Assembly: GCA_030844895.1 (NCBI GenBank)
Contig: CM061225.1
Span: 106,344,688 to 106,408,687 of the forward strand
Length of the DNA: 64,000 nucleotides
Reading direction: 5' to 3'
From: Ambrosia x helenae
Lineage: Eukaryota > Streptophyta > Magnoliopsida > Asterales > Asteraceae
Position numbers and translations under genes: made by a program. The notes under the pieces were generated by a model. That model searched no databases and had not been told where the DNA came from. It worked only from the letters and a program-made list of their open reading frames with translations. Of this stretch, positions 52,499-63,202 are shown one piece after another. Every line of letters begins with the position of its first letter. Within the stretch, counting starts at the first letter, position 1.

Positions 52499-54427
52499 CC
52501 TTGATCGTAAAGATTAGTATTTCAAGACCAAAAAGAAACGGGCAGATGATCTAGGTTATATCGGGTAGGAGGGAAATAGGTTTTGTGAAGTTGGTTTGAA
52601 ACTGATGAAGTAAAGAAACTTTCTAAGGGCAGCTAATATATCCGTCCCTAATCGCGTGACTCTTTACACGAGTAGGCTTCCACTCGTTAGAAGAACAAGG
52701 CGAGTAGGACATTATACAAGAGTGAGCTCCTAATCGCTTGAACCAGCCAAGAGTGTTGCTACTCGCCCAAGCAGAAGGCACGAATAGAACTCCTAATCGT
52801 GTAATGTTGTTTCTTATGTATAATATAGGACAAAACCTCTATTCGCTTTAAGTATAAGCGATTGGCTTGTAATCGCTTCACACATCACACGATTACCTTC
52901 TAATTGCCTATTCATTCAAGCGATTAGGTACCTAAGTGTGTCCAACTTTCACAGAAATTACCAAAATGCCCCTGCAGCACCAATTCACGCATTTTTGACC
53001 CGTTAAGGTTCAAAACTTGCGTTTTTCACCTCGTTTAAACACATAACACAGATGACGACTCATGACTTTGAAAAACTTTCATTTTCGACCCTTGTACTTG
53101 ATAAAACATATGGTTTTGACCCGGCAAAAACACAAGTTTCCAATTAGTTGTCCTTTTTATTTTTTTCGGCGTTTTATTTTTGAAGAAGTAAGATTACAAT
53201 GGATTAGGATTCCATCATCGGCAATCAAGAATGATTAAATAAGCTAAACTAAGCAAAAAAAAAATAAAACGGGAGATCAACTAACTGTACACTAACATAT
53301 TTTTGCGAGTTTCAACGATTAGGGAATCATATCAGTGTACGGACATTACTAGAACCCCTATATTTTCAGTTTTCGCTTAAATTACCAATAAGCATCCTAC
53401 AACAACTGTCGATATTGTTGTCCACCTAAACTCAAAATCAAGTTTTATCGCTAGGCACTTTAGATACGTTTAAGGTAATATTAAGGCTGAGATACAAGGT
53501 GTTCCCCGCCACGCGACACATTCCCGTATCAAGTCATGCACAAAGCTTCCTCGTAACCGGTGAGTAAGCTGTTGTCATCCGTATTTTACAAGGAGTGGAC
53601 TCAGTGGTGATCAGGTCTGCAGAAACGCTGCAACAGAGAGACCAGTGAGATCCAAACCAGGGTTCAAGTCAAATACCGTATATTTGATTTTTCACGGTAC
53701 GATGCTTTAGGTATATGATTTGATACCTTAGAGCGAATTCTCATTGAGAATAGGGTTTTGGCATATATGAATCTTTTTGCTCTTTTAGGATTCCCAGACG
53801 TCTCCTGATCAGAATTTATTCTATTTTTTTGTTTGTTTTTTTTTTCAGGAAATGACATAGGGGTGTCTCAGTCGTAGGCTGCGACCCCAACGTACGACAC
53901 GTGTGCCACTCCTATTTATTCTGAGAGACGTCCAGTTCACCCCGGATGAACCAACCTCTTAAAGACCATGAAACCTCGGATTTTGGCATGCTATCAAACG
54001 AGATTTCGGTACCAAGACCATATGCCAACGCACGTTGATCCACACATGATTCAGATGATTTAGGTTTATATCACCGTGCCGAACTTGGAAATGATTTTGA
54101 GCCTACCGACACATCATTGTAGAGGCTACCTATCAGTTCCAATATTTTTTAAGATGATAAGGGTCCAGACAGTCCGACTGATTGGTTAATATCATCTTCC
54201 CATTTTCACCAAAGAAACTCATTTTTGCATTTTTCAAATTTTTTTTTTTTTGATTTTGGAATTTTCTCATTTTTTTTTTGTTGAATTTTTGCATTTTCTG
54301 AATGTTTTTGTATTTTTCTGAAATTTTCTCCCCCTAAAAATCTAAAAAATTTGCGAAAAGACAATATTTTTGGATTTTTCTGATTTTTGAAAGAAAAATA
54401 TTTACAAAAACGATTACCGATGAGGAT
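52499..54427 (-). other. Non-coding spacer between pol and ORF3 of the Copia element
   Basis: Minus-strand order: a pyrimidine/purine-biased stretch near 54420-54220 with T and A runs, then unassigned sequence, then the GGCGANTAGG motif array near 52930-52640, then a TATATTAG at 52632-52639 and about 130 bp of leader to the ORF3 start. No open frame of note. Such a spacer implies that ORF3 needs either splicing or its own promoter. Confidence 0.55.
52640..52930. repeat. GGCGANTAGG-type motif array upstream of ORF3
   Basis: At least twelve diverged copies in both orientations, e.g. GGCGAGTAGG, AGCGATTAGG, CCTAATCGC and CTACTCGCC. It matches in style the arrays in the LTR and in the leader before gag. 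Confidence 0.65.
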
Positions 54428-57400
54428 CTAATCCTGCTTAACTTTAATGCCGTTTAAGATTAACAGGTACTCAAAACGAGGACCGTCAAAAGCTTTGGTG
54501 AATAAATCGGCACGTTGGTAGTCTGTGTGGATTTTTACCATATCGATAAGTTTCTTTTCATAGCAATCGCGTATGAAATGATACTTAACCAAGATATGTT
54601 TCGCCTTGGAATGGTTAACTGAGTCTTTAGCAAGAGCTATAGCGGACTCATTATCACAGTGAATGGGAGTATTAAGAAATTTCAAACCGTAGTCTCTCAT
54701 TTGTTGCTGTATCCAAAGAACCTGGGAGCAGCAGCTCGATGCTGCTACATATTCTGACTCGCAGGTGGATAAGGCGACTGAGGCTTGCTTCTTGCACTGC
54801 CACGAGACTAGTCTTGGTCCCAAAAACTGGCATCCAGCCGATGTGGATTTTAAGTCTGTCTTGCATCCGCCATAGTCAGCATCACTAAATGCGATGAGGT
54901 CAAACTTATCGTCATTAGGGTACCAAAGACCTTTGGTCGGACAACCCTTTAGATAACGTAAGATCCTCTTCACAGCAACCAGGTGTGACTGTTTCGGCCT
55001 TGACTGGTATCTTGACAGTAAACATGTCGCGAACATTATATCAGGTCTTGACGCAGTGAGGTACATGAGTGAGCCTATCATAGCTCGATAGAGAAAAGGA
55101 TCAACGGTTTGTCCTTTCTCGTCAGGCCCAATCCCGTGATTGGTCTGAATCGGTGTGCCTACTGGAGTAGAGTCTTCCATCTGGAACCGGCTCAAGATGT
55201 CAGCAACGTATTTTGTCTGGTGGATGAAGATCCCCGACTCTTGTTGTTCTACTTGTAGACCGAGGAAGAATTGCATCTCCCCCATCGAGCTCATCTCAAA
55301 TTTGTCCTGCATAAGCTTTTCGAATTCCCTGCACATGACATCATTAGTAGACCCAAAAATAATATCATCAACATAAACCTGTACCAGAAGACGATCACCA
55401 CCCTTTTCCTTGGTGAATAAGGTGCAGTCCACGAGTCCGCGTTTGAACCCGTTGGATATCAGATAGTTGCTAAGCATTTGGTACCATTCACGTGGTGCCT
55501 GATGGAGTCCGTACAACGCTTTGTTCAATTTGTAGACTTTTTCGCGATGCAGCGGATCCTCAAAACCCGGTGGCTGAGCAACATACACCTCTTCCTTCAC
55601 GACACCATACAGAAAAGCACTTTTCACGTCCATTTGATACACCTTAAACCGTTTGTACGAAGCGTAAGCTAAGAACATCCGGATAGCTTCAAGGCGCGCA
55701 ACTGGAGCGTATACTTCGTTGTAATCTATTCCTTCGATTTGACGGAAGCCGAGGACAACTAATCGAGCCTTGTTTCTTATAATCACCCCGCGGTCATCCC
55801 GTTTACACTTGTAGACCCACTTTGTTCCAATCTTTTTCGAGCCTGGAGGTAAGTCAACTAAGTCCCACACTCCTAGCTTTTGGAACTGCTGAAGTTCGGC
55901 TTGCATTGCTTCAATCCATGGTTCTTCCCTTAGTGCCTCTTGCACAGTTCTTGGTTCAGTTTGAGAAACATACAAGGCGAAGGACCAATCATTCTGATGA
56001 CCTGCTTTTCTGATTTCCGAATAGAGTGCCAGAGTACCTGTATTGTCACTTGAACTAGCATTTCTGAGCTGACTGCGCGTCATGACTCTGCTAGTCGGAT
56101 TACCAATCACATTTTGCATCGGATGAGTGTCGTGAATCCGAGATTCCGGATGTGCCAGCACTGGATCATCCGAATGCAAATTAAGGTTCTCCAAACCTTG
56201 AGATATATTTGTCTCAGCTGCGCTTGAACTAGAGGGAGCAGCGGGTTGCATATTAAAACCGGAGAGATCTATCCGAAGACCTATCCCTGGAGCTGCTGAA
56301 GAAGAAGGACCAGCTTGATTGTTTCCTGTCGGATTAACTGGAGCTGTAGTGGTAGATTCACCATTTCCAGCTTGTTCCTCAGTGAGAGTTTCATGAGACT
56401 CTGCAAAATCGTCGTCGGAAGATGAAGATTCGAGAACCTCTGCAGACGCTTCCTGAAAAACTTCCTCAACTTCTGCTGCTGCGGTTTTATCGGGGGGACC
56501 CGTGGATGCAGAGGCATCAGAAGGAGCAGGCGCAGGTGCATTAACCACGATCGGACGCATTAGCGGAGAGCTAGCTGCGTTTTCACATTCGTAATACATT
56601 TGCGCTACAGCATCATCCACCAAATTCTCCACGTTGAAGGAATCAAATAGACTCTTATAGTCGAACAACCAATCAGGTCCAACACCAGGTGCATTGGCAG
56701 TATAACGCTGAACATCGACATTAAGCCAATCTTCAACGTTGTTGGTTCTTTTGTTGTACACTCTTTTGTTGGGAGTGCTGTAACCAACAAAAAAACCTTC
56801 TTCTGCCTTTGCACCAAACTTCCCATCGGGATGTATCATGGTGCATGGAGCTCCGAAAGGTTCCAGAAACTCTAAATTCGGTTTCCTTCGGTTCAGAAGC
56901 TCGTAAGAGGTTTTTCCAAGCTTCTTTACCGTTAGAACCCTATTCAGAGTATAACACGCGCAGTGAACAGCCTCGTTCCAGAAGATCACAGGCAAGTTCG
57001 AGTCTGCGAGCATAGTTCTGGCTGCCTCAATAAGAGTCCGATTCTTTCTTTCTGCAACCCCGTTTTGCTGAGGAGTGTATGGCGCTGTGAATTCATGATG
57101 AATACCCTTTTCTGCACATAACGCCTCCATAGCGTGATTCTTGAACTCTGTTCCGTTATCGCTTCTGATCCTACGGATCTTTAGCTGATATATATTTTCC
57201 AATTTAGTAAACAGATTCTTCAAGTAATCAAAAGTTTCACTCTTGTGCTTCATGCACACAACCCAAGAAAACCTAGAATAGTCATCCGTAACCACTAAGC
57301 AGTATGAGTCACCGTTCTTGCTCTTTCGATTGACTGGGCCAAACAGGTCCATGTGCAGTCGTTCGAGAGGTAGACTAACTGAGTTTGTCTTCTTAGGCTT

Positions 57401-58003
57401 GTGAGACTTTCTTTTCTGCTTCCCTTTCTTACATGAGACACAGACATCGTTTAAATGAAAATTCTTAACAGAAACACCTTCCACTAGTTGATTCTGGACC
57501 AGATGGTTCATTTTCCTCAAGTGGATGTGTCCCATTCGTCTGTGCCACATTATCGATTCCTTCTCTGTCGCCTTTGACAGAAAACAAGTGACCTGACCTT
57601 TTGCAGTCATTGCTCGGCTCATATCCAGGACGTATAAGTTGTTGACCCTGGGAGCTGAGATCATGACCCACTCTTTCGGTATTTTGAATCCAGGCTTCAG
57701 AATGAAACATGCGTTGTCATCAAAGAATACAGTGAACTTCTTGTCACATATCTGCGAAACACTCAGCAAGTTGTGGTCTATCTGTTTAACAAAGCTTATC
57801 TTTTCAAAGCTTACTATACCGTTGCTCATACTTCCTTCCTTTGTTATATAACCCCCTTTATTACCAGCAAAGGCAACATACCCCCCATTGATATTCTTTA
57901 TGTCAAAAAGCAAGGATAAATCGCCTGTCATGTGCCCTGAAGCTCCACTATCAACAATCCATAGGCTGCTGATAAGGCCCTGTGGAACTCCCTGCACAAA
58001 CAT
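54428..58003 (-). CDS. Copia pol: protease, integrase, reverse transcriptase, RNase H (1,191 aa)
   Basis: An open frame without stops. The protease active site WIVDSGASGHMTG is near residue 17. The integrase zinc site (HRRMGHIHL...CVSCKKGK) is near 153-195, and the catalytic core near 215-325 has LHMDLFGPV, RSDNGTEFKN and PQQNGVAERKNR. A variable linker follows. Reverse transcriptase has MDVKSAFLYGVVKEEVYV and VYVDDIIFGS near 878. RNase H has FSDADYGGCKTD near 1041 and STCESEYVAA. All key catalytic residues that I can recognise are present. The frame starts just after gag ends (8 bp gap) and is in a different frame, so expression needs recoding or reinitiation. The first Met here is not necessarily the true start. 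Confidence 0.92.
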   Translation of the reverse strand: MFVQGVPQGLISSLWIVDSGASGHMTGDLSLLFDIKNINGGYVAFAGNKGGYITKEGSMSNGIVSFEKISFVKQIDHNLLSVSQICDKKFTVFFDDNACFILKPGFKIPKEWVMISAPRVNNLYVLDMSRAMTAKGQVTCFLSKATEKESIMWHRRMGHIHLRKMNHLVQNQLVEGVSVKNFHLNDVCVSCKKGKQKRKSHKPKKTNSVSLPLERLHMDLFGPVNRKSKNGDSYCLVVTDDYSRFSWVVCMKHKSETFDYLKNLFTKLENIYQLKIRRIRSDNGTEFKNHAMEALCAEKGIHHEFTAPYTPQQNGVAERKNRTLIEAARTMLADSNLPVIFWNEAVHCACYTLNRVLTVKKLGKTSYELLNRRKPNLEFLEPFGAPCTMIHPDGKFGAKAEEGFFVGYSTPNKRVYNKRTNNVEDWLNVDVQRYTANAPGVGPDWLFDYKSLFDSFNVENLVDDAVAQMYYECENAASSPLMRPIVVNAPAPAPSDASASTGPPDKTAAAEVEEVFQEASAEVLESSSSDDDFAESHETLTEEQAGNGESTTTAPVNPTGNNQAGPSSSAAPGIGLRIDLSGFNMQPAAPSSSSAAETNISQGLENLNLHSDDPVLAHPESRIHDTHPMQNVIGNPTSRVMTRSQLRNASSSDNTGTLALYSEIRKAGHQNDWSFALYVSQTEPRTVQEALREEPWIEAMQAELQQFQKLGVWDLVDLPPGSKKIGTKWVYKCKRDDRGVIIRNKARLVVLGFRQIEGIDYNEVYAPVARLEAIRMFLAYASYKRFKVYQMDVKSAFLYGVVKEEVYVAQPPGFEDPLHREKVYKLNKALYGLHQAPREWYQMLSNYLISNGFKRGLVDCTLFTKEKGGDRLLVQVYVDDIIFGSTNDVMCREFEKLMQDKFEMSSMGEMQFFLGLQVEQQESGIFIHQTKYVADILSRFQMEDSTPVGTPIQTNHGIGPDEKGQTVDPFLYRAMIGSLMYLTASRPDIMFATCLLSRYQSRPKQSHLVAVKRILRYLKGCPTKGLWYPNDDKFDLIAFSDADYGGCKTDLKSTSAGCQFLGPRLVSWQCKKQASVALSTCESEYVAASSCCSQVLWIQQQMRDYGLKFLNTPIHCDNESAIALAKDSVNHSKAKHILVKYHFIRDCYEKKLIDMVKIHTDYQRADLFTKAFDGPRFEYLLILNGIKVKQD

Positions 58004-58010
58004 TCAAAGT

Positions 58011-61000
58011 TCAGTGGTTAAGGGGGACCCAAGCCTTCACGGTCTTGGGTCTACCAACTTCATCTAACATCGGAAAGTCAACCCATCTCCCATTTGGTGT
58101 TGGAGTTGTTTCCGATGGTACCGCAGTGCCTTTTCCAGCAGATGACTCTCCTTCTTTGGTTGGTGACTTGGGTCTCCAAATCTGTTCAGGTTTCTTTGGC
58201 TTGGGCTTCTTCTTTGCCTGTGGGCTAGAAGGTCCAGCCTTGGATTCCTTTGTAGGAACAGATTTTGGATCCACTTCAGAATTAACTGTACGTGGAGCAG
58301 CTTTGGGGTTGCCCTGCGGTTTAGCTGCAGCCTTTGCTGGTGGCTTAGGCGCTGCTTCAACCATTGGAGGAACAGTGCTCCCCCTCAGCTGTGGACCCCT
58401 GCCATCAACTGGCTTTTGGTTCATAGCAATCTTGTTGCGGTTATCATAAACGACCTGCTTTCCCTTTTGTTTCTCTGAGAGTTTAGGGGAAATAGGTTGC
58501 TTGGATTTGCTAGAACTAGGAGGATCATCCACTTTGATCCTTTCTCGTCTCAATTCAGGGCATGCAGCAACTAAATGCCCACGTTCCCCGCACTTGTGAC
58601 AGGATCTATATTCTTCAAACTTAGGAGATCCGGGTTTGGTCTCCTTCTTGTTCCTTTTGTTAGATGGAACGGCAAATGAGTTTTTATGTTTTAGATCCTC
58701 AAGACATCTTCTTTGCTGATCGACTTGAGGATCGTCATTTCTTTCAGTGCCGCTCGATCTAATAAACTCAGTCACATGCTTTTTCGGACCGTTTCTTTGA
58801 GCTTGATTTTGAGGATTAACGGTGTTCGACTTTTGATTTTTCTTGTTATTTTCATTAGGCTGATTTCCCTGATCCTTTCTACCCTTACCCTTACCCTTGT
58901 TTTTACTCCAGGTTTCCTTTTCTATGGTAATGACAGATTCTTGCCAAATTTTGGCAACAAGACCAGGGGTGATACATCTGAGAGGGATTTCCTCATCAGC
59001 ATACACCCTTTCAGACCCTTTTAACTTATAGAACACCTTAATCCTCCTACCATCCTTGGTTTGCACTTTCGGTTCTAGTTCACTCAAGGTTTCAGTTGTA
59101 ATGATATGATTCTCAAGAGGAACATCTATAGTTTTGACCGGTGCATACCTAGGAGGTTCATCGAGCTCATCATCCGAAGTATCAGTGTCATATACACTGA
59201 TATCATCAGGTTTCTCACACAAATTGACAGCTTTAGCAGGAGTAGCAACCTTAGTGACTTCAGCAGGTTTAGCTGCTTCAGTAACCTTGGCCGCCTCTGC
59301 AGCTTTTGCTGCCTCGGCTGCCACGTCCACAAGTTCCTCCTTCGGCAAGACATCAAAATTGTGATTTTCGAATCTCACCGGAGGTGGACACTGAGAGTAT
59401 TTGGGACTGGTGGAGAAACCTTCCTTGTCAGAGTGTTCAACTATGTGATCAAGGACATACTTGCAGTTTAAATAACTCTCAAGCTTTTTCCTGATCTTTT
59501 CATAGTCACAGTTAACAATGGCCAATTGTTTCTTAGTGTCTTCGACCTCATTGATGTAATTATTTATGGCAATCTGTTTGTTAGCTAAGGTTTTTGACAG
59601 TTCAGAAACATCCTTTTTGTAATTTTCAATTGTACTTAGAAAATTTTTCTCCTTTTGTCTCAAGGAATCAATTGACCTTTGCAACGGACCAACATCAGCC
59701 TTTAAATTCAGATTTTCCTCAGTTAATTCTTTAATTCTGAATTTTAACTGATTACACTCTACACAATCTAATTTTGAATCAGAGGAAGAACTTACCTTGT
59801 TCGACGATTCAGTAATGGCCATCAATGCATAATGAGCTGCTGTCTTCTGAGCTCCAAAGAATTCGCCGTAGTTCTTCTCTGTGCAGTCAGCCTCCACAAG
59901 AAACGATCTTTTACCGATCAATGCATCTGCTTCAGCTAACAACTCCTCCAAATCTTCTCCACTATCAGAATCGCACTCCGAGTCACAGTCAGACATCTCG
60001 GTTTCAGAAGTGATGATGTCAGACTGACTCGAAGTTTCTTCAACTTCGGCTGGTGCTTCAGACGCTTGTTGAGCAAAACAAGCTGCACCACCTTGAGGAG
60101 CTTCATCTCCGGTGATCAGATGGTTCCAGTTATAGCCTTCATCAGCTTGAATAACCATGGCTTGACCTTGATTGTTGTTTGCAGGCGGCCTCTGTTTCTG
60201 ATTCTGGTTGTTGACTGGGACAATAGCACGCTCAGTATTAGGTTGACCCTGAGCTTGCTGCCTCTGATTCTGATTAGCTCTGTTGTTGTTGAAAGGATTC
60301 TGATGTCCCTGCTGCTTAGGTCGGTCACATTCCCTTGCAAAATGCCCTTTTGTGCCACAGTTGTAGCATGTGACCTTCGTTTTGTCAAACCCAAACTTGG
60401 TGTTATTATTGATCAAGACATCTCTCCTTCCCGTCCTTTCCATGTAATCCTTTGCCCTTCTCACCACGCTCGCGAAGTGCCATTGTATGTCGATCAGATC
60501 CATGTCGTCCTTATCAATCTGCGAGTAATCCTCCTGTGTAAGATGAGGATTCCCGATCTGTCCAGCAACCAGTCCACTATAGGAGTTCACCAAAGTCGAC
60601 AATAGAGCCATGTGTTCTTGAGCTAGCTCTATAGTCACCTTTCCTAAACCCGCAGTGTTCAGCTGCTCTGGGACTGGATTGGTCTGATAGCCACCTTGAT
60701 TAGAACTAGAAGCATCTCCATATCCACCATAACTTGTAGTTGGAGCCCCGCCAAAACCTGCAGAAGAGGGTCCACTAAAGTTTGCAGTTGCCTGCGCTGG
60801 TGCTGCAAGATGAGAAAACGGGTTAACACCAAACTGGTTAGCATTATAATTCAAAGGATACGGGTTTGGTCCAAAAGGATATGTAGGAGGGGGAACATCA
60901 GTTGGGGGACCATAGTTGTCGAACGCATAGACTGGGTCCGGGTTAACCACAAAAGCAGTTTGTGGTTTGGTGCCACCCACACTGGTGTCCTGAAGAGGAT

Positions 61001-61946
61001 TCCCATAATAGATGCTGGGATTCTGTGGAATGAGCGCCTTGTTTGCCCTCCTGATCTCCTCTATCTCCTTGTTCTCCAGCTCGGTAATAAACTCGTTGAT
61101 GGAGAGAGTCTGATATGCATTGTTTGACTTTAGAATATCCAACCATTGATGCCAGTGAGGAGGTAGCGCATCAGCAAATCTTTCTACAAGGTCCGCAGAT
61201 GAATATAAGACCCCGTACTGATACATTTCTGACATCAGATGTTAGTATCTAGCCGTCAAATCCCTCAGAGATTCGTTCCCTATAGCATTGAAGTTCTCGA
61301 ACTCCTTCTTGAGCTGATCCATTTTAACCTTTCGCGTCTTCAGATTACCCTCATTTCTCTCAGCCAGTGCTAACCAAAGCATCTGTGATGTTGTGCACTG
61401 AGCGAATTGATGAAGAATATCCTTTGGAAGAGCTTGCTTCAATGCTGCCATCGCCTTCTTCTCATAATTGTACTTCTTCCTCTGATCTTCATTCATGTCT
61501 TCAATTGAGATCGGAGTTGTGGAGTTCTCAACCATAGGCCTACTATACCCAGTCTCTATTGCTGACCATACGAGACCATCTATACCCTCAACATATGTTT
61601 GAAATCTGCCTTTCCAACCATGGTAGTCTGACATGTATTGTAATTTCGGCGCCCTATTCGAACTACCCGTCTCTAAGTCACTCATGAGAACGGAAGACAG
61701 ATGATTCGTCTGTGAGTTTGCAGTAGCCGTGAGTGCCCAAGGATTTGCGTTCATCGCTTGTTGTTGAGCCGCTAGCGCCCACGGATTGATTCCAGCAACA
61801 TTCGCTTGCATTTGCGCTTGTTGCATCCGTTGCGCGTTTCGCTCGGCTGAGTATTGCCAAGGGTTTGTGGGTACGTTTGCTTGATTGTTCAATTGTTGGT
61901 TATTATGTTGCCTTGGTTGGTTTAGATGACCCCACGGGTTTGCCAT
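58011..61946 (-). CDS. Copia gag, about 1,310 codons, with one in-frame stop
   Basis: The frame starts at the ATG at 61946 (MANPWGHLNQPRQ) and is open to 58011 except for a TAA at 61244-61242. The reading before and after the stop is one continuous gag (UBN2-type) domain. A first zinc knuckle CYNCGTKGHFAREC is near residue 525. A long coiled coil follows near 690-800 (FRIKELTEENLNLKADVG, read in parts), then basic and Lys-rich segments. A second knuckle CHKCGERGHLVAAC is near 1115. The length and two widely spaced knuckles fit SIRE-type gag. The stop would cut the protein to 234 residues, so this copy probably depends on other copies, unless it is read through or is an assembly error. Confidence 0.85.
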
Positions 61947-61979
61947 ATGTTAATATTTGTCAAAAGTCCGATACTTAGT

Positions 61980-62345
61980 CAAATTTTTCAGTTTCAGGTC
62001 CTTATAGGCGATTAGGAACACTATTTGTGTGATTATAGGCGATTAGGGTGTAATTGCTAGCATTTGGGGACCTTACACGCGAGTAGGATCTATACCACAC
62101 CTATTTAAGGCGAGTAGGCCTCTACTCGCTAGATGTATAGGCGATTAGAGGCTAATTGTGTCAAGGGATTCTGTAATCGCCTAAGGTAGAGGCGATTAGG
62201 GTTTTTATATGCGAATAGGATGTAATCGCGTGTGTTATAGGCGAGTACAAGCCTACTCGCTTAAACACACTTGTAATCGCCTAAATATAGGCAATTAGGG
62301 TTTCCTAATTGCTAGTATGTCTGCGTAATCGCTAGATCTGATCTG
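61980..62345. repeat. GGCGANTAGG motif array in the Copia leader, upstream of gag
   Basis: Roughly sixteen copies in 365 bp, among them TATAGGCGATTAGG, AAGGCGAGTAGG, TGTAATCGCCTAA and CCTACTCGC. They lie between the primer site and the gag start. Both orientations occur and the middle base varies between A, T and G. Confidence 0.75.
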
Positions 62346-62643
62346 TAACCCCACTTTTGCTCAAAAACAGCCGTTTTTGCCTCAAAATCTTATCTAAAAC
62401 AATGTGTTTATACCCCAAATGATTTGAAAAGTTTCCAAAACACTTTTAGAACAAAACCTAATCAAAAACACACGTTTTAATCCATAAACACACACCAAGA
62501 TGTTGAAAAAGATGGGTTTTTGACAAAAACTCAAAGTTTCAAAAATAAGAACAGGTTTTTGCTTAAAAAATCTGAACTTTTACACCAAAAACAACCTGTT
62601 TTTGCTCGTTTTTGTTATTAAAACACCCGTGATAAGAGCCTCG

Positions 62644-62655
62644 GCTCTGATACCA
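62644..62655 (-). other. Copia primer-binding site (initiator tRNA-Met)
   Basis: On the minus strand TGGTATCAGAGC follows the 5' LTR after two bases. It is complementary to the 3' end of plant initiator tRNA-Met, the normal Copia primer. Confidence 0.92.
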
Positions 62656-62657
62656 CT

Positions 62658-63197
62658 TGTAGGATCGAATAACGCGAAATCCAACAATCACGGGGTTTAT
62701 ACTAGAGGTGCGGAATCCCTCTAATATGCTTTAATAACAGATACGATAATGAAACAATGACAAATGAGTAATCACAACACACACACGGGTCAAAAGATTA
62801 TCGATTAATCACTAAAAACAGAGCACGAGTGTTTACAGAGATCAAATCAGACCTTACAGACCTTGGGAGGGTGTTTGGAGAGTGTGTGAGGCAAGAACTA
62901 ATGATTAGGGCAATGATTGGGCCTATTTATACCTCCCGTACTCGTACAGGACAGTATAGGCGAGTAGAATTCTATAAGACATGTAAAACTAGCGAATAGG
63001 CCTTAATCACTAGTACAGACTGGCGAGTAGCAGTCTATTCGCATGTATTAAGGGCGAATAGCACTGTACTCGCTAATAAGATTCTCCTACTCGCCTGTTG
63101 GTTCCCAAACACCCCAAAACACGTATAAACGTCTCCAAACACCACGTGATACGTCCAATCAACATATATACTAGCCTAGGGACATCATGCACTTACA
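62658..63197 (-). repeat. Copia 5' LTR (right copy)
   Basis: 540 bp, TG...CA ends. A TATAAATA box lies at 62924-62931 (minus strand). A motif array at about 62945-63110 lies upstream of it in the U3 region. Two base differences from the other LTR. Confidence 0.93.
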
Positions 63198-63202
63198 CAG
63201 TT

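Larger units (their letters stand above)
48283..63197 (-). mobile_element. Ty1/Copia retrotransposon, SIRE/Maximus type, complete, 14.9 kb
   Basis: 540-bp LTRs flank a full internal region, with CAGTT duplicated at 48278-48282 and 63198-63202. On the minus strand the order is LTR, initiator-Met primer site, motif-rich leader, gag, pol (protease, integrase, RT, RNase H), spacer, a third ORF, polypurine tract and LTR. Integrase before RT defines Copia. The very long gag and a large ORF after pol fit the SIRE lineage. The LTRs differ at two sites by eye (A/G at 48649 versus 63029, and C/A near 48767 versus 63147), so it is young. Gag has one in-frame stop, and pol and ORF3 are open. Confidence 0.93.

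Noticed and set aside
58064..60844. Many short plus- and minus-strand frames across the Copia gag
   Set aside because: They overlap the long gag frame, which has clear domains. The short ones have none.
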